Positions 1 through 9,334 are shown, counted from the stretch's first letter. The stretch: DNA of 64,000 nucleotides from Blautia glucerasea (GCF_020537505.1 NZ_JAJBMO010000001.1:186001-250000); one strand, 5' to 3'. Made by a program: numbers and translations. Notes: generated by a model from the letters alone, not told the origin.

Positions 1-1156
1 CCGGACCTGTGTATGGATAGAACTGAGTCAGATATCCACCGCCTGTTTTGCCATGGAACACTGGTACGATCTTCATAGTAGGTTTCTTATCAGAAATATC
101 AGCATCACCACTTCCGGAATGACCGATAATGCAGATGTCATCATTGAAATCAATGGAATACATCTCGGAAAGCTGGCCTGTACCGGAAATCGTCTTCAGA
201 ATACTCATTGCCATAGCAACTTTCATGTCACCCTCAACTGCACATGCAGTACCCTGTTTGATCAGCATGGAGAATGCCGGAATCAGCATGCTGTCAAGGA
301 CACCAGCCTTGCCCTGTGCAAATCCGTCATAATGGGAAGCGATCATTCCAAGATGCTCGTCCTTTACCCATTTCTCAAATGCTACAACATATTTTGCCAT
401 ATCCCATACTTTCTCGATTGTTCCGCCGCCTTCGATATCAAAGGTATCCAGAATATCCTGAGCTTTTGCACGGATCGCGTCCTCATCTGTGATGTCATCA
501 GCGATCGCCCACATTTTCTCCCAGTCAAACTGTTTGGTATAAAGGAACATTCTGTTATACAGGTTGGTCTCATCAATGTAAAGGTCCATCATACCAGGAT
601 AAGGTCTTCCGATCTGTGCAATGTTTGTGTCACGGAATCTTCTTCTAACCTGAGCTGCTTTACACCAGTCCTCAATCTCAGCCTGAACGCCTGGATCTCC
701 GCCTTCTACAACACCTGTGATAACAGCGTGTCTCTTGCCAGCTCTCTCAAGGTCTGCAACAGCTTCTCCAACAGCACCGCAGGCATAGCCTTCGCCAAGC
801 CATGTAGCAATGTCTGTGTGATCGTAGTCCAGAGCTTTCAGTTTCTGAACGTTTACCAGAACAACCGGAACATCAAGGTCACGGATTGCAGGAAGCATAT
901 TGTAGGATGTAGCATAGGTTAACATCTGAAGGAAAACAAGATCTACGTCTGCTGCACGGAATTTATCTCCTGCAACCATAGACTGCTCTTTTGTTGTTAC
1001 CATTCCTCCGTCGATGATCTCTACGGTATCCGGAATTGTTTTCTTGAATGCCTCGTACTGAGCCTCAAACTCTGGCACCAGTGACGGGAACTGAGGCAGA
1101 TATGCGCCTAAAGCAATCGAAAATACACCAACCTTTGCTTTTGTGTTTACTAACAT
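1..1156 (-). CDS. L-fucose/L-arabinose isomerase family protein (partial, C-terminus missing)
   Basis: The frame is open from ATG at 1156 to the window edge, giving 385 residues. AGGAGG lies about 7 bases before the start. The protein opens MLVNTKAKVGVFSIALGAYL and carries IGRPYPGMMDLY and GHSGSGDAD segments, as in the fucose/arabinose-isomerase superfamily of aldose-ketose isomerases. The family is usually close to 490-500 residues, so about 100 are missing. It follows an FGGY kinase gene (1328-2731) on the same strand, so the pair probably isomerises then phosphorylates one sugar. The substrate is uncertain: a separate canonical FucI lies at 23094-24890, so this copy may act on L-fucose, D-arabinose or another sugar. 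Confidence 0.75.
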   Translation of the reverse strand, partial: MLVNTKAKVGVFSIALGAYLPQFPSLVPEFEAQYEAFKKTIPDTVEIIDGGMVTTKEQSMVAGDKFRAADVDLVFLQMLTYATSYNMLPAIRDLDVPVVLVNVQKLKALDYDHTDIATWLGEGYACGAVGEAVADLERAGKRHAVITGVVEGGDPGVQAEIEDWCKAAQVRRRFRDTNIAQIGRPYPGMMDLYIDETNLYNRMFLYTKQFDWEKMWAIADDITDEDAIRAKAQDILDTFDIEGGGTIEKVWDMAKYVVAFEKWVKDEHLGMIASHYDGFAQGKAGVLDSMLIPAFSMLIKQGTACAVEGDMKVAMAMSILKTISGTGQLSEMYSIDFNDDICIIGHSGSGDADISDKKPTMKIVPVFHGKTGGGYLTQFYPYTGP

Positions 1157-1327
1157 AGTAGTACCTCCTGTTTAATTTGATATATTATGCATCTGTGATT
1201 CAGGCTGCAAACATAACGCTTATTGCTCATAGGTTCAGAAACAATCTGTTTGCCCATATGCCGCAGCTTCATAACCTCAAATGCCATTATACAAATGATC
1301 GTATATCCCGGCTGTTTTAACTTTTCA

Positions 1328-2731
1328 TTAAGCCTGATATACCTTAATTCCAAAGGACTCATGAATGGTAGTACGAGCCTCTTCGATTGATTTAAACTCT
1401 TCTGCTTTTAACATCTGAGCAGTAATATTACCGATTGCAGTTGCCTCTCCAGGGCCTGCATGAACCTCTTTGCCTGTTGCTTTTGCAGTCAGCTCATTAA
1501 GATAGCCCGCATTGGAGCCGCCGCCAACTACATGAATACGGCTGAAGGTTCTTCCTGTCATCTCTTCCAGTTCCTTTGCTGTCTTTGCATAGCACTCAGC
1601 AAGACTGGTATAAATAACAGTAGCAATTTCTCCTAAAGTTTCCGGAACCTTCTGTCCGGTTCTTCTGCAGTAATCCTTAACCTCTTCGATCATGCTTTCC
1701 GGAGAAAGGAAGCACTCATCATTTGCATCTACTCTGGATGGGAAATCTTTCGCTTCCTCTGCCATCTGACAGATTTCTGCAAATCCATATTTATCATCAT
1801 ATTCATGACGAACAGACTGGATCATCCAAAGTCCCATGATATTCTTCAGATAACGGAATCTTCCTGCATAACCACCTTCATTTGTAAAGTTCATCTCACA
1901 GCTCTTCTTGGAGCAGTCAGCTTTTTCTCTTTCAATTCCCATCAGTGACCATGTTCCGGAGCTGATATAAATAAAATCGTCGTCGTTTGCAGGAACCGCA
2001 AGAACCGCGGATCCGGTATCATGTGTAGCCGGTGCTACAACTTCTACATCAAACCCAACTTCTGCTTTTACCTCTTCTGTGAAATGTCCGACACTGGTAC
2101 CAGGCATGATCAGCTTCTGGAACATTTTTCTTGGATATCCAAGTTTATCGATCAGTTCGTAGTCCCAGTCCTTTGTTTCTGCATTTACCAGCTGGCCTGT
2201 TGTTGCCTCTGTATACTCACAGGTTTTCTTGCCTGTAAGAAGATAATGGAAATAATCCGGTACATGAAGCATAGTTTCAGCCTGTTCCAGATATTCCGGA
2301 TGTTTTGTTTTCACAGCCATCAGCTGATATACAGTGTTGAAAATTGCTTTCTGGATACCAGTACGTGCATAAAGATCCTCAAGAGAAATTGTCTTATATA
2401 CTTCCTCATCCATGCCTTCATTTCTGTGATCACGATATCCTACTGTATTTCCAAGAACCTTGTCATCCTTGTCCATCAGTACGAAGTCAACCCCCCAGGT
2501 ATCAACCCCCATGCTTACCGGAATCTTGCCAATCTCTTTACATTTCTTAAGACCGTTCTTGATCTCCTGGAAAAGTCTGTCAAACTCCCAGCAAAGCTCG
2601 CCGTCTTTCTTTACCATTCCGTTCTCAAAACGATGAACCTCCTCAAGCTCCATCTTTCCATTCTCAAGATGTCCAAGGATCAGACGTCCGCTGGAAGCGC
2701 CGATATCTACTGCTAAATAATATTTTGCCAT
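1328..2731 (-). CDS. FGGY carbohydrate kinase, rhamnulokinase-like
   Basis: 467 residues, the usual length of RhaB-type kinases. The N-terminal phosphate-binding loop AVDIGASSGRLILG, the DTWGVDF segment near residue 90 and the C-terminal VVGGGSNAGYLNELTA adenosine-binding segment are typical of rhamnulokinase. Enzymes of this group phosphorylate a 6-deoxyketose (L-rhamnulose or L-fuculose) at C1 using ATP. The gene precedes the partial isomerase at 1-1156 and follows a terminator that separates it from the ABC transporter operon. The product would feed a class II aldolase such as the one in the BMC locus (37922-38785). Whether it uses fuculose or rhamnulose cannot be read from the sequence. 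Confidence 0.85.
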   Translation of the reverse strand: MAKYYLAVDIGASSGRLILGHLENGKMELEEVHRFENGMVKKDGELCWEFDRLFQEIKNGLKKCKEIGKIPVSMGVDTWGVDFVLMDKDDKVLGNTVGYRDHRNEGMDEEVYKTISLEDLYARTGIQKAIFNTVYQLMAVKTKHPEYLEQAETMLHVPDYFHYLLTGKKTCEYTEATTGQLVNAETKDWDYELIDKLGYPRKMFQKLIMPGTSVGHFTEEVKAEVGFDVEVVAPATHDTGSAVLAVPANDDDFIYISSGTWSLMGIEREKADCSKKSCEMNFTNEGGYAGRFRYLKNIMGLWMIQSVRHEYDDKYGFAEICQMAEEAKDFPSRVDANDECFLSPESMIEEVKDYCRRTGQKVPETLGEIATVIYTSLAECYAKTAKELEEMTGRTFSRIHVVGGGSNAGYLNELTAKATGKEVHAGPGEATAIGNITAQMLKAEEFKSIEEARTTIHESFGIKVYQA

Positions 2732-2874
2732 TTTTATAAATCCTCCTCAATTGTAAAATTACGCTGTATGTCTCAAGGTTCCTGTCTTATTGTTCCGCAC
2801 AAATGTCTTATTGAACATTTTCCATAAACAATAACGTACCAATCCTAATGTTCCTCATACAACTGCCTTTCTAA

Positions 2875-2907
2875 TTGATGATATCATAGTACTATAATAT
2901 CCATCAA
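2875..2907 (-). promoter_or_regulatory. 33-base inverted repeat upstream of the FGGY kinase, likely operator
   Basis: Outer arms TTGATG and CATCAA enclose ATAT/ATAT and a central TAGTACTA palindrome, with one base asymmetry. It lies about 145 bases upstream of the kinase start in an AT-rich stretch containing -10-like hexamers. This suggests a dimeric regulator site; the regulator is unknown. The rest of 2732-3043 shows no gene. Confidence 0.4.
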
Positions 2908-3043
2908 TAAATAAGAACCTTGTTTGTCTAAAAAAGTGTCCTTATTTGCAAACAGAATACTATATTCACAAGAAAATGCTCACATAAAGGATCCGGAAGA
3001 TCGTGATAACATTTTCCATGCTTCAATAATTCCTCTTTCACCC

Positions 3044-3075
3044 AGAAAACCCCCGGGGCAATGCCCCAGGGGTCT
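3044..3075 (-). terminator. Rho-independent terminator of the sugar ABC operon
   Basis: A GC-rich hairpin (ACCCC-GGGGC and its complement, loop AAT, at 3049-3073) is followed on the minus strand by TTTTCT. It lies about 65 bases after the binding-protein gene. Confidence 0.75.
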
Positions 3076-3137
3076 GTTTCATTCACAGTTTAAAAGCCTG
3101 CAAACATTGGACGTTGTGTCGTCTCTTAACTTTTTAA

Positions 3138-4250
3138 TTAGTCATAAAGGTTTGGAGCGATGTCTTCAGCGTCGATGTTTGTTGCATCATACCAGTAACC
3201 AGCTGTAGGAACATCCTCAAGCTCCTGTCCGTTAGCTGCTGCTGTCAGAGCATAGATTGCATAGTAGCCCATCATCAGAGGAGACTGTGTAACTGCACCA
3301 AGGAATGTGCCATCTGTTACAGCTGCTTTAATGATAGAACCAGCGTCGAAACCAACACCGATAACGTCGCCGTTAGCTGCGTCAGAACCAAGAACGTTCA
3401 GGTTAGCGTTAGCTGCAAGAACACCCTCTGCGGAAACCTGGTTGGAACCAAAGATTGCGATACAGTTTTCCTGGGAAAGGATAGCCTGAGCCTCTGTGGA
3501 GCAAAGCTCTACAGTTGTCTGTGCCGGAACTGCAACCTGGATAACAACGTCTGCGTCAGCTTCTTCTGCGTCAGCACCTTCTGCTGCGTTTACATAGAAC
3601 TCATTACCTTTAACTGCTACTGTTTTTCCATCAGCTTTAACCAGCTCGATCATCTTGTTGATGAATCCTGTACCACGCTGCTGGATGTTAAGAGCTGTAG
3701 CATCCTGGTTAACCTCACCGATGATAACCTGTCCGTCAGCATTAGCGATAACGTCTTTGATTGCCGGATACATATTCTCAGCTGCTACGGAACCAGCCTG
3801 ATTGTTGTCTGTGCAGACTTCGCAAACTACAGATCCTTCTGGAGCATCAGCGATACCTGTATCAAATGTAACAACCGGGATTCCTTTGTCAACACATGTC
3901 TGAAGAGCTTTCTGAACAGAAGATGTATCACAAGCTGCAAGTCCTAATCCAACAGGATTAGCTGCGATAGCTGTATTGATCATGTTAACCTGGTCAGCGA
4001 TATCGGACTCACTGTTCGGTCCCTGTGCTGTATAAGTAACACCTAATTCTTCAGCTGCTTTGTCCATACCTTTCATAGCTGCTTCCCAGTATGTAGACTG
4101 GAAGGATTTAACCATCATAGGGAACTCATAAGCTTCGTTAGCTGTAAGTCCTTCAAACTGATCTTCCGGAGCTGCCATAACAGTTGTTGCTGCTAAACCA
4201 GATACCATTGCTGCACAGAGTACTAATGCCATAACTTTTTTTGCTTTCAT
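3138..4250 (-). CDS. Sugar ABC transporter substrate-binding protein (RbsB-like)
   Basis: 370 residues, longer than RbsB (about 296). A signal peptide is clear at residues 1-26, ending VMAAP. No lipobox cysteine follows it (the only early Cys is within the hydrophobic core after Leu-Val-Leu), which is unusual for a Gram-positive binding protein that must stay at the cell surface. The mature part has the periplasmic-binding fold of family PF13407, with DTGIADAP, DQVNMINTAI and GVGFDAGS segments typical of pentose/hexose binders. An acidic Ala/Glu/Asp insert sits near residue 225. It is the last gene of a four-gene operon with two permeases and an ATPase; a stem-loop at 4391-4420 precedes it. 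Confidence 0.85.
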   Translation of the reverse strand: MKAKKVMALVLCAAMVSGLAATTVMAAPEDQFEGLTANEAYEFPMMVKSFQSTYWEAAMKGMDKAAEELGVTYTAQGPNSESDIADQVNMINTAIAANPVGLGLAACDTSSVQKALQTCVDKGIPVVTFDTGIADAPEGSVVCEVCTDNNQAGSVAAENMYPAIKDVIANADGQVIIGEVNQDATALNIQQRGTGFINKMIELVKADGKTVAVKGNEFYVNAAEGADAEEADADVVIQVAVPAQTTVELCSTEAQAILSQENCIAIFGSNQVSAEGVLAANANLNVLGSDAANGDVIGVGFDAGSIIKAAVTDGTFLGAVTQSPLMMGYYAIYALTAAANGQELEDVPTAGYWYDATNIDAEDIAPNLYD

Positions 4251-4390
4251 TTACTACTTCCTCCTTGAAATAAAATAATTATATAGTTTTTTATGATGAT
4301 ACGCCGCTACACTCTCCGACGCTTCACATCCGTTATGAAATTGTTGCTGTTTACCAGCTGTTCTGCCTATAAACAGAATTTTACTTTTCT

Positions 4391-4420
4391 TCAGGCTGAC
4401 TGTCTGTAAGCCAGCCTGTA
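4391..4420 (-). other. Intercistronic stem-loop before the binding-protein gene
   Basis: CAGGCTG and its complement CAGCCTG flank a 12-13 base loop in the 180-base gap between permease and binding-protein genes. Such hairpins often protect or process mRNA so the binding protein is made in excess. That role is inferred. Confidence 0.45.
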
Positions 4421-4431
4421 TAATTCAGTTG

Positions 4432-5409
4432 TTAGTGTGCACTTTTTTTCTCTTTCAGGATATCGATCAATACTGCAACGATCAATACAACACCTGTGAT
4501 GATCTGCTGCCAGTTTGCCTGCAGACCGACATATGGAAGACCGGTCTTTAACAGCATGATTACGAAAATACCTACCAGAGTTCCTACTACAGATCCATAA
4601 CCACCGGAAGCTGCAACACCACCAACGAATACACCGCCGATTGCGTCCATCTCAAGTCCGGCACCAGTACCAGGCTGTACAGTAGGAGTTACTGCTGCGT
4701 ATGCGATAGCTGCAAGTCCGGTAAACAGACCACAAACTACGTATACCATTACATGATAAAACTTAACATTGATTCCGGAAAGAGCAGCTGCTTCTTTGTT
4801 GGAACCGATTGCGATGGTGTAACGTCCGAATTTTGTATGATTCAGAACGAACTCCATCAGGATTACCAGAAGGATCATCCAAAGAAAACCGAGTGGGTAA
4901 CGGGAAGCGCTTCTTCCCTGTCCAATTGTCAGTTTAAAGATGGAATGGAACCATCCGCCTGGCTGATTCAGTGTTGGCCATGGTGTAGCACTGCAAAGAG
5001 AACCAGCACCACGGGTAATCATACAGGTACAAAGAGTAGCAAGGAATGGCGGCAGGTTCATGATACCAATGAGAACACCGTTCAATGCGCCGATTGCAAT
5101 TCCAAGCACTACACAGAGCAGCATTGCTACTACTACTGGAACATTGTTGCTTCTTACAAGTGTTCCGCCGATCAATGCGTAACATACCATACCAGTTCCG
5201 ATTGACAGGTCTACACCGCCTGTGATAAGCGGGAATGTAACACCGATTGCCATCAGAAGGTCATAATATGAGAAATCCAGCATACTCAGGATTGTGGTGT
5301 ACTGTCTGAACTCCTTACTCATAAAGGAGAAAACAGCAGACAATGCAATGATAACCAGCAAAACAATAAATCTCTGATCACTTAAAATACTTTTTTTCTT
5401 CTTAGTCAT
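4432..5409 (-). CDS. Sugar ABC transporter permease (RbsC-like)
   Basis: 325 residues with eight to ten hydrophobic segments and the BPD_transp_2 signature (ITGGVDLSIG near residue 62, then NGVLIGIMNLPPFLATL). It forms the membrane channel for a ribose/xylose/galactose-type importer. AAGGAGG precedes the ATG. It sits 10 bases after the ATPase gene and is a diverged paralogue of the permease at 6952-7929; two different permeases in one Rbs-type operon point to a heterodimeric channel. Confidence 0.88.
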   Translation of the reverse strand: MTKKKKSILSDQRFIVLLVIIALSAVFSFMSKEFRQYTTILSMLDFSYYDLLMAIGVTFPLITGGVDLSIGTGMVCYALIGGTLVRSNNVPVVVAMLLCVVLGIAIGALNGVLIGIMNLPPFLATLCTCMITRGAGSLCSATPWPTLNQPGGWFHSIFKLTIGQGRSASRYPLGFLWMILLVILMEFVLNHTKFGRYTIAIGSNKEAAALSGINVKFYHVMVYVVCGLFTGLAAIAYAAVTPTVQPGTGAGLEMDAIGGVFVGGVAASGGYGSVVGTLVGIFVIMLLKTGLPYVGLQANWQQIITGVVLIVAVLIDILKEKKSAH

Positions 5410-5419
5410 GACGTCCTCC

Positions 5420-6931
5420 TTAATCGATATTCCGTGTCGCCTTATTCATGATGTGTTCCTGTGTAGCTTCAGAAATATCAATATTTCCTGTCACCTTACC
5501 TTCACACATAACGATGATTCGGTCACTCATTCGGAGAATCTCGGTCATTTCAGAGGAAATCATAATAATGGATTTTCCTTCTGCTGCAAGCCTGCTCATT
5601 AACTTGTAGATCTCATTCTTCGCACCAACGTCGATACCTCTTGTAGGCTCATCAAAGATCAGGATCTCACTGTCACGGGTAAGCCATTTTGCAATAACTA
5701 CCTTCTGCTGGTTACCACCGGAAAGATTCACTACCAGCTGGTCTGTAGAAGGAGTCTTGGTTGCAAGCTCTTTTACATATCTCTCTGTAACTTTTTTCTC
5801 TTTTGCTTTGTTGATGAATAAGCCGTTGCAATATTCTTCCATGGTAGCCAGGGTTGTGTTCTCTGTTACAGATTTCTGGACAACAACTCCATATCTTCTT
5901 CTGTCCTCAGACAGATAACCGATACCATATTTAACAGCATCCTGTGGGCTGTTGATGGTTACTTCGTGAAGCTGTCCATCTTTACCCATAATGGAAATCT
6001 TACCGCCCTGTTTCGGATCTGCCCCAAACAGTGCTCTGGCTGTCTCGGTACGTCCTGCTCCCATCAATCCTGAGAAGCCAAGGATTTCACCTTTACGAAG
6101 CTCAAAGCTTACATCCTGAACCATCTTGCCTGCGTTCAGATGCTCTACCTTCAAAACAACCGGAGCATCTGGTGCAACCATACTATGATCCTTCGGATCT
6201 TCGTAAATAACACGGCCAACCATCATGTTGATAATATCTTCTTTTGTACTGTCTGCTGTGATCAGGGTTCCAACATAGCCACCATCTCGCATGACAGTTA
6301 CACGGTCTGTGATGACCTTGATCTCATCCATACGGTGTGAGATATATACAATACCAAGATTCTTCTTACGAAGGTCTTTGATGATTTCAAATAAATCCGC
6401 GATCTCCTTCTCAGTAAGAGCTGCTGACGGCTCATCAAAAATGATCACCTCAGCTTTGTGTGAAATAGCCTTTGCAATCTCACACATCTGCTGCTTACCA
6501 ACAGTAAGATTACTCATTTTTTCTCTCGGATCGATTTCAATATTCAGATCCTGAAATAATTTCTTGGAATCTTCGATCATCTTCTTGTCGTCTACACGGA
6601 TTCCCTTCTTCGGTTCACGTCCGATAAAGATATTCTGTGCAACAGTCAGATCTCCGATCATATTTAATTCCTGATGTACGATTACCACTCCGGCATCCTG
6701 AGCTTCACGGGTATTGTGAAATTCTGTCTCTTTGCCTTTATATGTAATTGTTCCGGAATCCTTCTGGTAAATACCGGTAAGTACCTTCATCAGTGTGGAC
6801 TTTCCGGCTCCGTTCTCTCCCATAAGTGCATGTACTTCACCGCGTTTCACTTCGAAATTAACATGATCCAGGGCATGAACTCCAGGAAAGGACTTATCAA
6901 TATCCTTCATAGTTAAAATAACTTCACCCAT
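5420..6931 (-). CDS. Sugar ABC transporter ATP-binding protein (RbsA/MglA-like)
   Basis: 503 residues with two fused ATPase domains, the normal size for RbsA/MglA/XylG. The first Walker A is GENGAGKST near residue 38, with Walker B VIIFDEPSAAL. The second domain has a GLMGAGRTE loop near 293 and a canonical signature LSGGNQQK near 405. The degenerate signature of the first domain (LTVGKQQ) is typical of the family. It powers the importer made with the two flanking permeases. Confidence 0.93.
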   Translation of the reverse strand: MGEVILTMKDIDKSFPGVHALDHVNFEVKRGEVHALMGENGAGKSTLMKVLTGIYQKDSGTITYKGKETEFHNTREAQDAGVVIVHQELNMIGDLTVAQNIFIGREPKKGIRVDDKKMIEDSKKLFQDLNIEIDPREKMSNLTVGKQQMCEIAKAISHKAEVIIFDEPSAALTEKEIADLFEIIKDLRKKNLGIVYISHRMDEIKVITDRVTVMRDGGYVGTLITADSTKEDIINMMVGRVIYEDPKDHSMVAPDAPVVLKVEHLNAGKMVQDVSFELRKGEILGFSGLMGAGRTETARALFGADPKQGGKISIMGKDGQLHEVTINSPQDAVKYGIGYLSEDRRRYGVVVQKSVTENTTLATMEEYCNGLFINKAKEKKVTERYVKELATKTPSTDQLVVNLSGGNQQKVVIAKWLTRDSEILIFDEPTRGIDVGAKNEIYKLMSRLAAEGKSIIMISSEMTEILRMSDRIIVMCEGKVTGNIDISEATQEHIMNKATRNID

Positions 6932-6951
6932 TGTCGAATCCTCCCTTATGA

Positions 6952-7929
6952 TCAGTTCTTTCTGCGTCGTGCAGAAACGTCAGCGTAAACTGCTACAATA
7001 ACAATGATACCTGTAATAATCATCTGCTGTCCTTTACCAAGACCAAATGCCATGATTCCCTGCTGAAGAAGAGAGATGATAAATACACCGATTACAGTAC
7101 CGCCGATGGAAGCAAGTCCACCAACCATGGATGTACCACCCATTACACAGCCTGCAATTGCCTCGTTGTTATACTGATCGCCATATCCTGGCTGAACGGT
7201 TGTATAAGTAGCTACAAAGAACAGTGCTCCGATTCCTACCAGGAATCCACAGATCACATATGCAAGCATTCTCCATTTTCTGGTGTTGACACCGGAAAGA
7301 CGAACTGCCTCACTGTTAGATCCAAGGCAAAGGATATAACGTCCTGGCTTTGTATTGTAAAGAACAATACCGCAAACCACTGCCATTCCAAGGAAGATCA
7401 CAAGACCAACCGGGAATCCATTATAAGATGTGATATTACGGAACCATCCGTTTACCGGATCAGAACTCTGTGGCCAGCTGACTGACTGAGTCTTGGTAAA
7501 TACGGAAGCGATACCTTTCGCAATGTTCATGGATGCCATGGAAACAATGAATGGCGGAACTGACATATAAGAAACCAGCCAGCCATTGAATACTCCAAAT
7601 GCAAGACCGATGAGTACGCACAGTACCATGGCAGCTGCACAAGGAACTCCATAAGAAGTCATGCAGTAACCGGAAACCAGTGCACAGCAGAACATAACCG
7701 GTCCGATGGAGAAATCGATTCCTCCTGTAGCGATTACAAATGTTACTCCAAGTGATAAGAAGCCCAGGAAGTATACATAGTTCAAAGTAGATTTGATACT
7801 GTCACCAATAGGGAATTTACTTCCGAGCACTACCTTGAAAACTACGAACATAAGAACAAGAATACAGACAAGCAGTATTCTGTTCAGGCCGAGCTTTTTC
7901 ACAATTGGATTTTGTTTTAACTTTTCCAA
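6952..7929 (-). CDS. Sugar ABC transporter permease (RbsC-like), first gene of operon
   Basis: 325 residues of mostly hydrophobic sequence with ATGGIDFSIGPVMF near residue 65 and NGWLVSYMSVPPFIVSMA, the BPD_transp_2 pattern. It starts with basic MEKLKQNPIVKK. It is the promoter-proximal gene of the transporter operon, 250 bases downstream of the sensing operon at 8348-13872. A strong promoter and a long inverted repeat lie upstream (8038-8136). Confidence 0.88.
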   Translation of the reverse strand: MEKLKQNPIVKKLGLNRILLVCILVLMFVVFKVVLGSKFPIGDSIKSTLNYVYFLGFLSLGVTFVIATGGIDFSIGPVMFCCALVSGYCMTSYGVPCAAAMVLCVLIGLAFGVFNGWLVSYMSVPPFIVSMASMNIAKGIASVFTKTQSVSWPQSSDPVNGWFRNITSYNGFPVGLVIFLGMAVVCGIVLYNTKPGRYILCLGSNSEAVRLSGVNTRKWRMLAYVICGFLVGIGALFFVATYTTVQPGYGDQYNNEAIAGCVMGGTSMVGGLASIGGTVIGVFIISLLQQGIMAFGLGKGQQMIITGIIVIVAVYADVSARRRKN

Positions 7930-8037
7930 CTTTTCACCCTCCTTAATTTTTTGTTATTGCCCAGGATCCTCACATTAAGATTCTCCGCGAGCTTATTCTG
8001 AACAATAACTCTTTTGCACTCTCTCTGCGTTTTCTAT

Positions 8038-8066
8038 ATCATACCGTGAATCCTGCACAATTGTAA
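8038..8066 (-). promoter_or_regulatory. Promoter of the sugar ABC operon
   Basis: Minus-strand -35 TTACAA (8061-8066), 17-base spacer and -10 TATGAT (8038-8043). The weak -35 fits activator dependence; an inverted repeat begins 8 bases upstream. Confidence 0.6.
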
Positions 8067-8073
8067 TAGAATA

Positions 8074-8136
8074 TTTTCCAGAAAAAGGTTAAATATTTAC
8101 GGTATGGTCATAAATTATTAACCTTTTATGGAAAAT
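8074..8136 (-). promoter_or_regulatory. Long interrupted inverted repeat, likely activator site
   Basis: TTTTCC-2-AAAAGGTTAA occurs as two near-perfect inverted arms about 25 bases apart. The inner 10-mers are AAAAGGTTAA at 8083-8092 and TTAACCTTTT at 8118-8127. It abuts the -35 of the transporter promoter. The adjacent YesN-type regulator is the obvious candidate ligand (inference). Confidence 0.5.
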
Positions 8137-8143
8137 ATGTACT

Positions 8144-8166
8144 AGAGCGTGTTTGAAACACGCTCT
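8144..8166. repeat. Perfect 11-base inverted repeat with 1-base centre
   Basis: AGAGCGTGTTT and its exact complement flank a single G. The half AAACACGCTCT reappears at about 56606 at the edge of a dispersed repeat, so this is probably a fragment of that family. Confidence 0.5.
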
Positions 8167-8185
8167 AACACTCTACTATATAAAA

Positions 8186-8250
8186 CTAAAAAAGCCTCGG
8201 GATTCTCTCTTTTTCATTTACAGGAAACGTAAGAGATTAACCCCGAGGTT
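8186..8250 (-). terminator. Terminator of the sensing operon
   Basis: Long hairpin with CCTCGGG paired to CCCGAGG and an inner AGAGA pairing. It is followed on the minus strand by CTTTTTTAG. It lies about 100 bases after the binding-protein gene at 8348. Confidence 0.7.
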
Positions 8251-8347
8251 TCGTTTTATCCGATCGTAAGTATACCGCAACGTCTGCTTCTCATATTCTG
8301 ACCGTCCCGATAGCAGCTGATTTCTATTCAATACATCGTTAATGGAT

Positions 8348-9334
8348 TTATTTTAGGATATTAAATGGGAAAATCAGTTTCTCAATTTCACTGGAATACA
8401 TATTCTCCGGAGTAACCAACTGACAGCCGGAGTTCACATTCTCATCATAGGGCTTGCCCTGGAGCATGCGTACCGTCTCCGTTACACCTAAATATCCCAT
8501 CTTAAATGCTTTCTGCACCACGATTCCCTTGAAAACGCCTTTTTCCATAAGCTGTACTGCTTCCTGGGAGCTGTCAACTCCCACCACCTGGATCTTACCT
8601 TCCATATCATGCTTCTGGACGGCCCTGGCAGCACCTACTGAGGAATACTCATTCATACCAGCGATCATTTCCAGATCCGGATACTTTTCCATCAATTCCT
8701 CTGTAAGCTGGGAGGCCTTGTCAAACTGGGAATTACAATATACTACGTCTACAACATTCTTATTATAATCTCCCAGTCCTTCCCGAAAGCCCTGCTCTCT
8801 CTCAATTGCTGTGGATACCCCCTTCACATGGCTCACAATAGCTATCCTGGAATCCTCATTTAATAACGTTCTTGCATATTCTCCCAGTTGTTTTCCAGCC
8901 TCCAGATTATCGGTTGCAACCGTCATGTCCTGGATGTCATTCTCTGTATAGGAATCTATAAAGGTAATCTTAATTCCCTTCTCCTTAGCTTTCTGAAGCA
9001 ATTCATCTGAAGCATCAAAGCTGGATGGGGAGAACAGAATCGCATCCGGGCTTTTTTCAATGGCTTCCTTCAGTAAGCGATTCTGTACCTCGACGTCCTG
9101 TTCCCGCTCTGGTGCCAGAATTTCCAGAGACGCGCCGCATTCCTGGGCGGCCATTCGGGTTCCTGAAATCAGAGAGGTCCAGAAATCGTTGGTTCCATCT
9201 TCTGTTTTCGGGATGTAAATTAAAGACCATTTTTTACTGTAGTTTTTCTGCCGGATATAAAGCATGCCTCCAGAGACCAGGCACACCGCCAGTGCGATAC
9301 CCACCAGCATAAGCCATTGTTTACGCTTTTTCAT
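8348..9334 (-). CDS. Membrane-anchored sugar-binding sensor protein (XylFII-like)
   Basis: 328 residues from ATG 9334, chosen because AGGAGG lies 7-8 bases upstream; an earlier TTG at 9352 lacks such a site. Residues 7-28 form one hydrophobic segment with no signal-peptidase site or lipobox, so the protein is probably tethered. The rest is a periplasmic-binding fold (Peripla_BP_4), with DGTNDFWTSLISGTRMAA and a VGVDSSQEAV hinge region. It is the last gene of the RR-ApbE-kinase operon and overlaps the kinase end. Known systems of this shape (XylFII-LytS-YesN of Clostridium) use a tethered binding protein to present sugar to the kinase. That role is inferred here; the sugar is unknown. Confidence 0.75.
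   Translation of the reverse strand: MKKRKQWLMLVGIALAVCLVSGGMLYIRQKNYSKKWSLIYIPKTEDGTNDFWTSLISGTRMAAQECGASLEILAPEREQDVEVQNRLLKEAIEKSPDAILFSPSSFDASDELLQKAKEKGIKITFIDSYTENDIQDMTVATDNLEAGKQLGEYARTLLNEDSRIAIVSHVKGVSTAIEREQGFREGLGDYNKNVVDVVYCNSQFDKASQLTEELMEKYPDLEMIAGMNEYSSVGAARAVQKHDMEGKIQVVGVDSSQEAVQLMEKGVFKGIVVQKAFKMGYLGVTETVRMLQGKPYDENVNSGCQLVTPENMYSSEIEKLIFPFNILK

Noticed and set aside
53..922. 289-residue plus-strand frame at the window start
   Set aside because: It is opposite the partial isomerase, which reads cleanly on the minus strand from a good ribosome site.
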